A stretch of 64,000 nt of DNA from Bradyrhizobium sp. 141 (GCF_023074055.1 NZ_JADPKR010000098.1:18959-82958); one strand, 5' to 3'; shown: positions 43,129 to 54,372, numbered from the stretch's first letter. The notes: generated by a model from the letters alone, not told the origin. Program-made: numbers and translations.

Positions 43129-43404
43129 TCATTTCGCGTCCTTGCCGGCAGCGGCCTGGCGATCGCGCGCGGCGGCGAGCTCGGCCTCGATCTTGGCGCG
43201 CTGCTCCAGCGGGATGGTCGCCTGATCCCGATCCGGCGGCAGGTCGTGCACCGGCAGGTAGGTACCGGGCTCCCTCGGATGTGCCTGCGCGTCCGTGGGC
43301 GTCATATCCGCGAGCTGGCTCGAGCAGCCGCCCATGGCGAGCGCCGCAATCAGCAGCGCGCTGCGGATCGGCAGCGTCTTTTGCAGGTCCCATAACGCCA
43401 ACAC
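43129..43404 (-). CDS. Small predicted lipoprotein
   Basis: A 91-residue protein with an N-terminal hydrophobic signal ending at AMGGCSS, a plausible lipobox with Cys at about residue 27. The mature part is polar, has a short Pro-rich linker (HPREPGTYLPVHDLPPDRD) and a charged helix (RAKIEAELAAARDRQAAAGK). It is a type of envelope-attached hypothetical protein frequent in Bradyrhizobium-like genomes. Divergent from phaC with 253 bases between the starts. No function known. Confidence 0.75.
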   Translation of the reverse strand: MLALWDLQKTLPIRSALLIAALAMGGCSSQLADMTPTDAQAHPREPGTYLPVHDLPPDRDQATIPLEQRAKIEAELAAARDRQAAAGKDAK

Positions 43405-43657
43405 TTGGGAAATCCCCTACTCGTCCCAAAGCACGGCCCCGGGCAACCTTACCCAAGACCGCGCCCAAGCTCAAACCATTGCTGCCCGAATGGCGAGAGC
43501 GAGAAAACAGCCGTTGCCCACCAAGCCGAGCGGTGCGGCCCGAATGTGACGGAACCAAGAAGATTTGTCGCACTGCAACACATCTTCGAGAGTGTTTAAC
43601 GCCAAACATGCGAGCTTCGCGGTGACGAATACGGAATGAGTCGTTACTGTTCTGCTC

Positions 43658-45466
43658 ATGAGTATGGCCACGACCGATACGCCCAAACCCGAGACGAAGT
43701 TCGATGCGGAAGCCTTCGCGATGAATGTCGCGCGGGCGATGGAGAGCGGCGGCAAGGCGCTGGCCGCTTACCTCAAGCCGCGCGAGAGCGGCGAGGTGCA
43801 GGATCGGCCGCCGGCCGAGCTTGCGGAGGTCGTCAAGACCTTCACGTCGGTCGCCGAATACTGGTTGTCGGATACGTCCCGCTCTTCCGATCTGCAGACC
43901 AAGCTCGCCAAGGACTATCTCGACCTCTGGGGCTCGGCGGTGCGCCGCATGGCCGGCCAGGACGCCCCGCCTGCGATCGCGCCCTCCCCGCGCGACAAGC
44001 GCTTTGCCGACCCGGAATGGAAATCGAACCAGTTCTTCGATTTCGTGATGCAGCTCTATCTGCTCACGACCAAATGGGCGCAGGAGCTGGTGCGCGATGC
44101 CGAAGGGCTCGATCCGCAGACGCGTCGCAAGGCCGAGTTCTACGTCCAGCAGGTCACCAATGCGCTGTCGCCGTCCAACTTCGTGCTGACCAATCCGGAG
44201 GTGCTGCGCGAGACGGTGGCGAGCAGCGGCGACAATCTGGCGCGCGGCCTGAAGATGCTCGCCGAGGACATAGCGGCCGGCAAGGGCACGCTGAAGATCC
44301 GCCAGTCCAATCCGGACAACCTCGTCGTCGGCGTCAACATGGCGACGACGCCGGGCAAGGTGATCTACCAGAACGAGACGATGCAGCTGATCCAGTATTC
44401 ACCGACCACGGAGACGGTGCTGCGCACCCCGCTCCTGATCGTGCCGCCCTGGATCAACAAGTTCTACATCCTCGATCTCAAGCCGGAGAAATCCTACATC
44501 AAGTGGTGCGTCGACCAGGGCATCACCGTGTTCGTGATCTCATGGGTCAATCCCGACAAGCGGCTCGGCAACAAGAGCTGGGAAGACTACATGAAGGAAG
44601 GCCTGCTCACGGCGATGGACGTGATCGAGAGGGTCACCGGCGAGATGAAGGTGCACGCCGCCGGCTATTGCGTCGGCGGCACGATGCTGGCGACCACGCT
44701 GGCCTGGCTCGCCGAGAAGCGCCGCCAGCGCGTGGCGTCCGCGACGTTCTTCGCCGCCCAGGTCGACTTCACCCATGCCGGCGATCTCCTCGTGTTCGTC
44801 GACGAGGAGCAGATCGCGGCCCTCGAACAGGACATGAAGACGGCCGGCGTGCTCGAAGGCTCGAAGATGGCGATGGCCTTCAACATGCTCCGCTCAAACG
44901 ATCTGATCTGGTCCTACGTCGTCAGCAACTATCTGAAGGGCCAGCAGCCGAGCGCGTTCGACTTGTTGCACTGGAATTCCGATGCGACGCGCATGACCGC
45001 GTCGAACCATTCCTATTATTTGCGCAACTGCTATCTGGAGAACCGGCTCTCCACCGGCACGATGGTGCTCGACAACACGTTGCTCGATCTCTCCAAGGTC
45101 AAGGTGCCCGTCTACAACCTCGCCACCCGCGAGGACCACATCGCGCCGGCGGAATCGGTGCTGTACGGCTCGCAGTTCTTCGGCGGCCCGGTGAAATATG
45201 TGCTGTCGGGCTCGGGCCACATCGCCGGCGTGGTCAATCCGCCGGCCTCGAACAAGTATCAGTACTGGACCAACGACAACATCAAGGACGTCAACGTCGC
45301 ACAGTGGATGAAGGGCGCCGTGGAGCACAAGGGCTCGTGGTGGCCGGACTGGCGCGAATGGCTGCGCGGGATCGATCCGGAGGAAGTCCCGGCGCGCAGC
45401 GTCGGCAGCGACGCCCTGCCCCCGATCGAGGACGCGCCCGGCAGCTATGTCAGGGTCCGCGCATAG
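43658..45466 (+). CDS. phaC: Class I poly(3-hydroxyalkanoate) synthase
   Basis: A 602-residue PHA polymerase that makes polyhydroxybutyrate from hydroxyacyl-CoA. The lipase-box-like motif has the catalytic Cys338 (AAGYCVGGTMLA); the catalytic Asp lies in NLATREDHIAPAES and the His in GSGHIAGVVNPP. PPWINKFYILDL and ISWVNPDKRLGNKSWEDY are highly conserved class I segments. Length fits class I (no PhaE needed). A shorter start two codons later is possible. No phaR, phaA or phaB lies next to it. Confidence 0.95.
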   Translation: MSMATTDTPKPETKFDAEAFAMNVARAMESGGKALAAYLKPRESGEVQDRPPAELAEVVKTFTSVAEYWLSDTSRSSDLQTKLAKDYLDLWGSAVRRMAGQDAPPAIAPSPRDKRFADPEWKSNQFFDFVMQLYLLTTKWAQELVRDAEGLDPQTRRKAEFYVQQVTNALSPSNFVLTNPEVLRETVASSGDNLARGLKMLAEDIAAGKGTLKIRQSNPDNLVVGVNMATTPGKVIYQNETMQLIQYSPTTETVLRTPLLIVPPWINKFYILDLKPEKSYIKWCVDQGITVFVISWVNPDKRLGNKSWEDYMKEGLLTAMDVIERVTGEMKVHAAGYCVGGTMLATTLAWLAEKRRQRVASATFFAAQVDFTHAGDLLVFVDEEQIAALEQDMKTAGVLEGSKMAMAFNMLRSNDLIWSYVVSNYLKGQQPSAFDLLHWNSDATRMTASNHSYYLRNCYLENRLSTGTMVLDNTLLDLSKVKVPVYNLATREDHIAPAESVLYGSQFFGGPVKYVLSGSGHIAGVVNPPASNKYQYWTNDNIKDVNVAQWMKGAVEHKGSWWPDWREWLRGIDPEEVPARSVGSDALPPIEDAPGSYVRVRA

Positions 45467-45529
45467 CGGAATCTTCCGCGCTTTTGTATAGACTCGCGCT
45501 CAACGCAGCGACGACAGAGGGATCGAACC

Positions 45530-45928
45530 ATGACGCGCGAATTGTTCTGGCTGACACTGACGGTGATCCTGACCGGGATCCTCTGGATTCCCTATATGGT
45601 CAACCGCTGTCAGGTTCGCGGCCTCGGGAGCGTGATGGCCAACCCCACCCGAAACGACAAGGCACAGGCCGACTGGGCGACGCGGCTGATGTTCGCGCAC
45701 GACAACGCGGTCGAGAACCTCGTGATCTTCGCGCCGCTGGTGTTGATCCTCAACGCGATCGATTATTCCACCAAATGGACCGTGCTCGCCTGCGCCGTCT
45801 ATTTCTGGTCGCGCGTCGCGCATCTGATCGTCTACGCGCTCGGCATCCCGATCTTCCGCACACTGGCCTTCACCGTCGGCTTCCTCGCGCAGGCCGTGCT
45901 GGCATTGGCGATCTTCAAGGTGCTTTGA
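45530..45928 (+). CDS. MAPEG family membrane protein
   Basis: A 132-residue protein with four hydrophobic segments typical of membrane-associated eicosanoid/glutathione metabolism proteins. Conserved features: the Arg/Asn-containing FAHDNAVENLVIFAPLVL segment in the second helix region and YFWSRVAHLIVYALGIP. Bacterial members have unknown or glutathione-transferase-like activity. It starts 63 bases after phaC, perhaps in the same transcript. The annotation is reliable at family level only. Confidence 0.85.
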   Translation: MTRELFWLTLTVILTGILWIPYMVNRCQVRGLGSVMANPTRNDKAQADWATRLMFAHDNAVENLVIFAPLVLILNAIDYSTKWTVLACAVYFWSRVAHLIVYALGIPIFRTLAFTVGFLAQAVLALAIFKVL

Positions 45929-46120
45929 ACGCTCGTCCCGGCACGAGCGATGCCAAGCTGAAGCACGCTCCGATGCTGCAACCAAAAGTTGCGCCACCAT
46001 GGACTGTTGCCGACGGACGACAGTTCGGGAGAATTAGGCAAAGCGCCGCTCCGCCACTGCGGAATCTCACCCATCCCCGGCTATATTTGCGCATCGCAAT
46101 TGATTTGATTCGGGGCAGAC

Positions 46121-46888
46121 ATGAATTGGAAAATTGCATCCGCGCTCGGCGTCCTCTCGCTCGCCGCCGTCACGACCCAGACCAACGCCGCTGATCTTGC
46201 CGCCCGTCCCTACACCAAGGCGCCGCCGATGATCGCCGCGATCTACGATTGGAGCGGTTTCTACATCGGCGCCAATGGCGGCTACGGATCGTCGCGTAAG
46301 TGCTGGGACCAGACGGTCGGCTTCGCCCCTGGCGTTGCCGAAGGGTGCCATGACGCAACGGGCGCCGTCGCCGGCGGCCAGGTCGGCTATCGCTGGCAAA
46401 GCAGCGCCTTCGTGTTCGGCCTCGAAGCGCAGGGCGACTGGGCCGACCTCTATGGCCGGAATGCCAGCGCCGTGCTCGGCGTCGAGAACCGCACCCGCAT
46501 CAATGCCTTCGGCCTGTTCACCGGCCAGGTCGGCTACGCCTGGAATAATGCGCTGCTGTACGTGAAGGGCGGTGCCGCCGTTACCAGCGATCGCTACCGC
46601 GGCGCCGGTACGGGCGGTCTGGCCGGGGCCGAGTTCGATCGTGCCGACGAGACCCGCTGGGGCGGCGCGGTCGGTGTCGGCTTCGAATACGGCTTTGCCC
46701 CGAACTGGTCGGTCGGCCTCGAATACGACCACCTGTTCATGGGCCGGCACGACATCACGCTCACTTCCAACGGCGCGCTGACGCCGGTCGGCACGTTCTC
46801 ACGCACCGACCGTATCGGTCAGGACGTCGACCTAATCACCGCCCGCATCAACTACCGGTTCGGCGGCCCCCTCATCGCGAAGTACTGA
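46121..46888 (+). CDS. Omp25/Omp31-type outer-membrane beta-barrel protein
   Basis: A 255-residue porin-like protein. Signal peptide LGVLSLAAVTTQTNAADL is followed by the typical mature start AADLAARPYTKAPPM and YDWSGFYIGANGGYG. Alternating strands continue to the end, RINYRFGGPLIAKY, with terminal aromatic residue and basic turn as in outer-membrane barrels. It belongs to the same family as the two genes at 52.2 and 54.4 kb. Followed directly by the palindromic element 46891-47029, which probably also ends transcription. Confidence 0.9.
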   Translation: MNWKIASALGVLSLAAVTTQTNAADLAARPYTKAPPMIAAIYDWSGFYIGANGGYGSSRKCWDQTVGFAPGVAEGCHDATGAVAGGQVGYRWQSSAFVFGLEAQGDWADLYGRNASAVLGVENRTRINAFGLFTGQVGYAWNNALLYVKGGAAVTSDRYRGAGTGGLAGAEFDRADETRWGGAVGVGFEYGFAPNWSVGLEYDHLFMGRHDITLTSNGALTPVGTFSRTDRIGQDVDLITARINYRFGGPLIAKY

Positions 46889-46890
46889 GG

Positions 46891-47029
46891 TCTCGTGTCC
46901 CGGACGCGCTGCAACGCGCAAGCGTTGCTGCGCAGAGCCCGGACCCAGAAGGCCGCAAGCGAAGCAAGAATGGGCCCCGGCTCTGCAGCGCACCGCCAAT
47001 TGGCGCGGCGCTGCGTCCGGGGCACGAGA
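46891..47029. repeat. Palindromic interspersed repeat between convergent genes
   Basis: A 139-base element bounded by TCTCGTGTCCCGGACGC and its near-complement GCGTCCGGGGCACGAGA. A nested stem pairs GCAGAGCCCGGACCC with GGGCCCCGGCTCTGC, and further GC-rich hairpins occur inside. This type (CTCGTGCCCCGGACGC...) is a widespread intergenic repeat in Bradyrhizobium and relatives, from memory. It almost fills the 146-base gap between the porin and argC stops and may serve as a bidirectional terminator. Confidence 0.8.
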
Positions 47030-47034
47030 CTGTC

Positions 47035-48018
47035 TTACTCCTCCGGCAATCCAAGCATCAGCCGCATGTTTTGCACGGCTGCGCCGGAGGCACCCTTGCC
47101 GAGATTGTCGAGGCGAGCGACCAGCACGGCCTGGTGATATTTGTCGCTGGCGAAGACGTAGAGCTCGAGCATGTTGGTCTCGTTGAGCGCTTCCGGCTCG
47201 AGCTTGCCGCCCTTGGTCGCCTCGTTCTGCAGCGGCATCACCGAGACGTATTTCGAGCCCGCATAGCGCTTGGCCAGCGCGGCCTGGAGGTCTGCGCCGC
47301 TGGGCTTGCCGGGCAGCGTGTCGAGCTGCAGCGGTACCGAGACCAGCATGCCCTGCCGGTAGTTGCCGACAGAGGGAATGAAGATCGGCCGCCGCGTCAG
47401 GTTCGAATAGAGCTGCATCTCCGGCAGATGCTTGTGCTCGAAGCCGAGACCGTAGAGCTCGAAGGACGGCGCGCTGCCGTCTTCAAAGCTTGCGATCATC
47501 GACTTGCCGCCGCCGGAATAGCCGCTCACCGCGTTGACGGTGACGGGATAATCAGCCGGCAGCAGGCCGGCGTCGACGATCGGCCGCAGCAGCGCGATCG
47601 CGCCGGTCGGATAGCAGCCGGGATTGGAAACCTTCTTGGCGGCCTTGATCTTGCCGGCCTGATCCGGCGTCAGCTCGGCAAAGCCATAGGCCCAGTCGGG
47701 CGCGACCCGATAGGCGGTGGAAGCGTCCAGCACCTTTGGTGCCGAGGCGCCCATGCTGTCGACGAGCGCGACCGTCTCCTTGGCGGCATCGTCGGGCAGA
47801 CAGAGAATGACGAGGTCCACCTCCTCCATCAGCGCCTTCTTGGCCGCAGGGTCCTTGCGCTTGTCGTCGGCGATGGTCTTCACCGCAACATCACCCTGGA
47901 GCTTGAGCCGCTCGTTGATGCCGAGCCCGGTGGTGCCGGAGCCGCCATCGACGAAGACGGTTGCGGGTTTTTTCGCCGCGCCGGTGATCGGGGCCTTTGT
48001 GGTCTCAGCGAGGCTCAT
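47035..48018 (-). CDS. argC: N-acetyl-gamma-glutamyl-phosphate reductase
   Basis: A 327-residue ArgC that reduces N-acetylglutamyl phosphate in arginine synthesis. NADP motif VFVDGGSGTTGL lies near the start and the catalytic Cys135 is in SNPGCYPTGA. Also present are the substrate segments SGYSGGGKSMI and LPEMQLYSNL. It is the short ArgC type. An N-terminal extension of about 18 residues with Ala and Lys precedes the enzyme core. The start overlaps the stop of the upstream PaiB-like gene by 4 bases (ATGA), so the two are coupled. Confidence 0.93.
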   Translation of the reverse strand: MSLAETTKAPITGAAKKPATVFVDGGSGTTGLGINERLKLQGDVAVKTIADDKRKDPAAKKALMEEVDLVILCLPDDAAKETVALVDSMGASAPKVLDASTAYRVAPDWAYGFAELTPDQAGKIKAAKKVSNPGCYPTGAIALLRPIVDAGLLPADYPVTVNAVSGYSGGGKSMIASFEDGSAPSFELYGLGFEHKHLPEMQLYSNLTRRPIFIPSVGNYRQGMLVSVPLQLDTLPGKPSGADLQAALAKRYAGSKYVSVMPLQNEATKGGKLEPEALNETNMLELYVFASDKYHQAVLVARLDNLGKGASGAAVQNMRLMLGLPEE

Positions 48019-48680
48019 GACGCGCTCCTTTCGAGCTTGTTCGTGTCGTGTTCGAAAACTTGCGGCCTTGCCTGCCGCATCAACTGTGAGATCTGCTTGG
48101 CGTCGGCATCGCCGGCGCTGAGCGCATTCGCGATCGCCGCATAATCGGCGTCGGATTTGTGCTGGTTGAGCTTGAAGCTGCCTTCGACCTCTTCAACATT
48201 CATCACCAGACCCACGATCGCCTTTTTCATCGCTTCGAGCCGGCCCGCCGTCATCTTGCCCGACGTCCACGGTTTCTTCGGCAGCAGCCAGTGCTCGAAC
48301 TTGTCGCTGAGCGTGTCGATCTGCACCGACAGCTCGTCGTCCGACAACAGCCGCACCGGCCCGCTCAGATGCACCGACTGGTAGAGCCAGGTCGGCACCT
48401 GGTCCGGCGAGACGTACCAGTCCGGCGATACATAGGCATCAGGCCCATTGACCGCGAGCAGCCAGGACGCATCGCCGCCCGCAAGCTTTAGCAGCGGATT
48501 GTGACGGGCGACATGAAACGCGGCCTGCGGCGTCCCATCAGCGGCGTAGGTCAGATAGAACGGCAGCGGGGAAGCGACCGGCTTCTTTCCGTCAAAGGCG
48601 CACATGGTGCCGAAGCCGCGCTCTTCGGCGAACTTCAGGCTTGCGGTGCGGTCCTGCTTGAAAAAGGGTGGCGTGTACAT
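48015..48680 (-). CDS. FMN-binding negative transcriptional regulator (PaiB-like)
   Basis: A 221-residue split-barrel flavoprotein. The opening MYTPPFFKQDRTASLKFAEE is diagnostic of the PaiB family; central ASWLLAVNGPDAYVSPDWY and WLYQSVHLSGPVRLLSDDE follow, with the later LEAMKKAIVGLVMNVEEVEG helix. Family members are described as negative regulators of protease genes in Bacillus but in proteobacteria probably act as FMN-binding enzymes. The start at 48680 avoids a long extension without homology. Overlaps argC by 4 bases. Confidence 0.9.
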   Translation of the reverse strand: MYTPPFFKQDRTASLKFAEERGFGTMCAFDGKKPVASPLPFYLTYAADGTPQAAFHVARHNPLLKLAGGDASWLLAVNGPDAYVSPDWYVSPDQVPTWLYQSVHLSGPVRLLSDDELSVQIDTLSDKFEHWLLPKKPWTSGKMTAGRLEAMKKAIVGLVMNVEEVEGSFKLNQHKSDADYAAIANALSAGDADAKQISQLMRQARPQVFEHDTNKLERSAS

Positions 48681-48905
48681 CGTGGTCTCCTGCTGGGCCT
48701 CTTTGGGGGGCCGCCGGATCAGATCGCGCTGACAGGAGAGAGAATGCCGCGGATCGGATCCAGCGGCAAAGACGATGATCTCAAACGCGATCGACCGCCC
48801 AAACCGCAAGACTGCGGCGGCGGCGACGGGCGAACAGGATGGTCGCGGCGTTGATCATGGCGCGCGGCTATAAGGCCAGATCCGGTTTCCGTCAAGGTTT
48901 GGAAG

Positions 48906-49436
48906 TCAGATCACCCGCCAGATCCATTCCATGATCTTGGCGAGCACGTCACCGAACAGCAGGAGCACGGCCGACCAGACCAGGGCCGAGACGAAATTGG
49001 CGGCCTGGAAACTCCAATAAGGCATCTCGAAGATGCCGGCCGCGAGCGGCACCGAGGCGCGCAAAGGACCGAAGAACCGGCCGATGAAGATGCTGGGCAC
49101 GCCCCAGCTGCGCACGAAAGCCTCGCCTCGGGGCAGGAGTTCCGGATACCGCGAGAGCGGCCACATCTGGGCGACCTTCTCCTTGTAGCGGAAGCCGAAC
49201 CAGTAGGAGACCCAGTCGCCCAGCGCCGCGCCGAGGCCGCCGGCAATCCAGACCGGATAGAAGCTGATTCCGCTCGCCCCGATCAGCGCACCGATTCCCA
49301 CCAGCGCGCCCCAGGCCGGGACCAGCAGCGAGATGAAGGCGAGCGATTCTCCGAAAGCGAGCAGGAACACGATCGGAGCCGCCCAGGCCTGGTGAACGCG
49401 CACGAAATCGGCCAGGGCGTGCGCAAACTGCTCCAT
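48906..49436 (-). CDS. DedA family membrane protein
   Basis: A 176-residue DedA (SNARE-associated/VTT) protein with four to six hydrophobic segments. Family motifs: FGESLAFISLLVPAWGALVGIG, the GAALGDWVSYWFGFRYKEK region, and GRFFGPLRASVPLAAGIFEMP, including the conserved Gly-Arg-Phe and Pro residues. Such proteins are undecaprenyl-phosphate or other lipid flippases. ATG at 49436 has GGAAGG upstream; a longer frame exists but starts before the family's N-terminus. Function is assigned at family level. Confidence 0.88.
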   Translation of the reverse strand: MEQFAHALADFVRVHQAWAAPIVFLLAFGESLAFISLLVPAWGALVGIGALIGASGISFYPVWIAGGLGAALGDWVSYWFGFRYKEKVAQMWPLSRYPELLPRGEAFVRSWGVPSIFIGRFFGPLRASVPLAAGIFEMPYWSFQAANFVSALVWSAVLLLFGDVLAKIMEWIWRVI

Positions 49437-49709
49437 CAAAAATAGCCTTCCGCCCCGTCTCAAGGTGCTGCTCGATGAAAAAGACTGGTAAGCCAAGGGC
49501 TTGTGTGACATCAAGTCACAAAACCGGGCTCGGCACAGACCGGCAGGTCAAATTGCCGGGAATTAGAGGGCCTGCGGCGTAAAATCGCCGGGATTGGCCC
49601 TCAACCACATCGCCCGGCCCGCCCCTGCGATAACCTTTCCAAGTCAGAAGTGGCATAGTCGGCGCAATCGATTCGCCGCCCATGCGGCCCTCAAAACGCA
49701 TCAAGATAT

Positions 49710-51752
<2,043 letters not shown>

Positions 51753-51777
51753 GCCCTCGGGCCGTCCACTCCGTTCA

Positions 51778-51813
51778 AGAGCCTCGGCGAGGAGCCGGGG
51801 CTCTTTCATTTTG
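51778..51813 (+). terminator. Rho-independent terminator after parE
   Basis: GAGCCTCGGC and GCCGGGGCTC pair (one G-T wobble) around GAGGA, flanked by A and T, and are followed by TTTCATTTT. Located 26 bases after the parE stop. Confidence 0.8.
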
Positions 51814-52196
51814 TGGGGGCGCCGCCCTTTGCCGATAACGCCTGCCCGCGGGTCCGCACGCCTTTGAGCGATTCCCTGCGCCGCCACCGCGACTCGGCCA
51901 ACGACTCACGGCGCTGAGGCTGAGGCGGGACTGCCTCCATTTCGGACAAAGCCGAATGTCCTAACGAAACCTTACCCGAATTCGAGATCTCAAAATCGAC
52001 ACAAATGATTGATTTTGCGTGATTATTTCCGCTTTCGAGAGCTACGCCTCAAATGCCCGCTCAACGGCGTTTTCCGGCAACTGTGCCTAGCCGGCAACAG
52101 CATTTCGGCGAGAACCGTCTATAGTCCGGACATCAGATGACACGGACTTCAGCGCGCTCGCGCCTGCTACGACAGACCAAGGTTGGGGATTTTGAC
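51814..52196. other. Intergenic region upstream of the porin gene at 52197
   Basis: About 380 bases containing no supported gene. It becomes AT-rich around 51960-52040. A TATAGT hexamer near 52120, just before the purine-rich leader, may be a -10 element, but its -35 partner is not obvious. The porin mRNA leader would then be about 65 bases long. Confidence 0.45.
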
Positions 52197-52979
52197 ATGA
52201 AAAAGACTTTGCTCGCTCTAACCGCTGTTGCGGCGATGACCGGTTCGGCCTCGGCCGCTGACCTTGGTGCCCGTCCCTACGTGAAGGCTCCGATGCCGGC
52301 GCCCGTCGCCAACTGGACCGGCTTCTACGTCTTCGGCGGTGGCGGCGGCGGCCTCTCGAATGCCGACCAGCACGTCCAGACCACTGTCGGCGCGGTTCCG
52401 CTGACGATCGACCAGCGTCAGGGCGGCTCCGGTTGGTTCGGCACCGTCGGCGCCGGTTACGACTGGCAGTTCAGCGGCACCTGGGTCGCCGGTGTGTTCG
52501 CTGACGGTCAGTTCGGCAGCATCCGCGCCACCATCCAGGATCCGACCATCGGCATCACCGGCAACCAGAAGCTGGAAACCTCCTGGGCCGCGGGCGTGCG
52601 CCTCGGCTGGCTGGTCGCCCCGAACGTTCTCTCCTACGTCAACGGCGGTTACTCGGGCGCCCACTTCGGCCAGACCAACTTCACGACGCTGGGCGGCACT
52701 CCCGCCGGCATCCACCTCAACAGCTACAACCGCAACGGCTGGTTCGTCGGTGGCGGTGTCGAGAACAGCCTGAACATCTTCGGCGTCTCTTCGCCCGGCT
52801 GGTTCATGAAGACCGAGTATCGTTCGGCCTTCTACAATGCCAAGACTCAGGACGAACTGTTCGACGTCGGCAACGTTGCGGTTGGCAACAGCATCCGCGC
52901 CAACAGCTGGAACCAGACGATCTCGACCTCGCTGGTCTACCGCTTCAACTGGACCGGTCCGGTCGTCGCGAAGTACTGA
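52197..52979 (+). CDS. Omp25/Omp31-type outer-membrane beta-barrel protein
   Basis: A 260-residue porin-like protein with signal peptide MKKTLLALTAVAAMTGSASA and mature start ADLGARPYVKAPMP, then VANWTGFYVFGGGGGG. It continues with alternating amphipathic strands and ends VYRFNWTGPVVAKY. ATG at 52197 is used because the signal peptide begins there; the in-frame ATG 20 codons earlier would mask it. Followed by a very strong terminator at 53002-53029. A probable abundant surface protein; in related bacteria the family contributes to outer-membrane stability and host interaction. Confidence 0.92.
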   Translation: MKKTLLALTAVAAMTGSASAADLGARPYVKAPMPAPVANWTGFYVFGGGGGGLSNADQHVQTTVGAVPLTIDQRQGGSGWFGTVGAGYDWQFSGTWVAGVFADGQFGSIRATIQDPTIGITGNQKLETSWAAGVRLGWLVAPNVLSYVNGGYSGAHFGQTNFTTLGGTPAGIHLNSYNRNGWFVGGGVENSLNIFGVSSPGWFMKTEYRSAFYNAKTQDELFDVGNVAVGNSIRANSWNQTISTSLVYRFNWTGPVVAKY

Positions 52980-53001
52980 TCTGATCTCACGATCAAACGT
53001 C

Positions 53002-53029
53002 AAAGCCCCGGCATTGTCCGGGGCTTTTT
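53002..53029 (+). terminator. Rho-independent terminator after the 52197 porin gene
   Basis: AAAGCCCCGG-CATTGT-CCGGGGCTTT forms a perfect 10-base stem and continues into a T run. The strength fits a highly expressed porin gene. Confidence 0.93.
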
Positions 53030-53291
53030 CGTTGTGAGCGCGTCGGCAGCCAATGCTCGCCTCCCAACGACGGTCCGCAGCGGTGAGCTGAGCTTCGATC
53101 ACCCGCACAACATCGGTGATCGCCCTGCCCGCGCATCGCGACATGTGCTGGGATTTGCCTGCGACGGCTTCTGCCGGCGCCGCCATTGTAACCGAACCAA
53201 AGCTACGGTTACTGTGCGCCCCAAGCTTTCGAGACCGCAGCATCGTTGATGCCGCGAGTCGCGACGGAAGCGGACCGATGGGGAGGAATGC

Positions 53292-53477
53292 ATGCGCAGA
53301 TTTCTGCTTGTAGCAGGCCTGTTCGCCCTCGCCGTCGGGCTGCTCTGGATCGGCCAGGGCACGGGCACCGTCCCCTGGCCGCGATCGAGCTTCATGGTCA
53401 ACCAGCTGCAATGGGCCGGCTATGGCGCCGCCATGGCCGGCTTCGGGCTGGTGCTGATCTGGCAGAGCAACCAATAG
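53292..53477 (+). CDS. Small membrane protein, 61 residues
   Basis: MRRFLLVAGLFALAVGLLWI begins with one hydrophobic segment, then GQGTGTVPWPRSSFMVNQLQ, and a second hydrophobic segment (WAGYGAAMAGFGLVLIW). Two short spans with a Trp/Pro-rich loop between suggest an inner-membrane hairpin. The GAGGAATGC context gives a weak ribosome-binding site. Its stop is 21 bases before the SDR gene in the same direction, so the two are likely co-transcribed. Similar short proteins are common in rhizobia but uncharacterised. Confidence 0.7.
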   Translation: MRRFLLVAGLFALAVGLLWIGQGTGTVPWPRSSFMVNQLQWAGYGAAMAGFGLVLIWQSNQ

Positions 53478-53498
53478 AAGAAACCAGGGAATACAAGC

Positions 53499-54269
53499 AT
53501 GACATCCAGCCGGTTCGATCTCCGCGGCAAGGTCGCGGTCGTAACAGGAGGCAATGGCGGCATCGGGCTCGGCATGGCGCGCGGCCTTGCCGATGCCGGC
53601 GCCGACATAGCCGTGGTCGGACGTAACGAGGCGAAGTCCAACGCGGCCGTCGAAGATCTCAGGCAGCGCGGCGTCAAGGCGATCGCGGTTGCGACCGACG
53701 TCACCGACAAGGCCGCGATCGAAGCCATGGTGGCGCGCGCGGTCAAGGATCTCGGCCGCATCGACATTCTCGTCAACAATGCCGGCATGAGCATCCGCAA
53801 GCCGCCGCACGAGCTCGAGCTCGACGAGTGGAATAAGGTGATCGACACCAACCTCACCAGCGCGTTCCTGTGCTCGAAGCTCGCCTATCCGGCCTTGAAG
53901 GCGTCGGGCAACGGCAAGGTGATCAACATCGGCTCGATGATGTCGATCTTCGGGGCGAGCTTCGCCACCGCCTATGCGGCCAGCAAGGGCGGAATCGTGC
54001 AGTACACGCGTGCCTGCGCCAATGCCTGGGCCCCCGACAACATCCAGGTCAACGCGATCCTGCCGGGCTGGATCGATACCGACCTCACCCGCGGCGCGCG
54101 GCAGCAGGTATCGGGATTGCACGAGCGGGTGCTGGCGCGCACGCCTGCGGGGCGTTGGGGCGACATCGACGATTTCGCCGGCATCGCCGTGTTCCTGGCA
54201 TCGTCCGCGTCGAACTTCGTCACGGGCACCGCAATCCCCGTCGATGGCGGCTTCTCGGTGATGGCCTGA
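53499..54269 (+). CDS. SDR family oxidoreductase
   Basis: A 256-residue classical SDR. Cofactor motif VVTGGNGGIGLGMARGLADA, NNAGMS, the catalytic Ser in INIGSMMSIFG and the YxxxK in TAYAASKGGI. The region after strand 2 (VVGRNEAKSN) has Arg rather than an acidic residue, pointing to NADPH preference. Ends with FVTGTAIPVDGGFSVMA. Resembles glucose/gluconate 5-dehydrogenase-type SDRs, but the substrate is not certain. Convergent with the porin gene at 54373, with a bidirectional terminator between. Confidence 0.88.
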   Translation: MTSSRFDLRGKVAVVTGGNGGIGLGMARGLADAGADIAVVGRNEAKSNAAVEDLRQRGVKAIAVATDVTDKAAIEAMVARAVKDLGRIDILVNNAGMSIRKPPHELELDEWNKVIDTNLTSAFLCSKLAYPALKASGNGKVINIGSMMSIFGASFATAYAASKGGIVQYTRACANAWAPDNIQVNAILPGWIDTDLTRGARQQVSGLHERVLARTPAGRWGDIDDFAGIAVFLASSASNFVTGTAIPVDGGFSVMA

Positions 54270-54295
54270 GACCGGGGCTACACCACGAAAAAAAG

Positions 54296-54321
54296 AAGCC
54301 CCGGACCAGGCCGGGGCTTTT
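54296..54321. terminator. Bidirectional terminator between SDR and porin genes
   Basis: AAGCCCCGG-ACCAGG-CCGGGGCTT with TTTT after it on the plus strand and a run of A residues before it (T on the minus strand), so it can end both converging transcripts. The stem closely resembles that at 53002-53029. Confidence 0.9.
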
Positions 54322-54372
54322 GAATTTTGGCAGTGCTTTTCTTGATCGTTGGTCGCGTTGCGGTCGACGTGC

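Noticed and set aside
43636..46194. An 852-codon plus-strand open frame through phaC and the MAPEG gene
   Set aside because: It runs in another frame over two genes with clear catalytic or family motifs, and shows biased Arg/Gly/Ala content only.
48781..48858. A 25-residue minus-strand frame upstream of the PaiB-like gene
   Set aside because: Too short and Arg-rich, with no evidence of translation; a leader peptide cannot be excluded.
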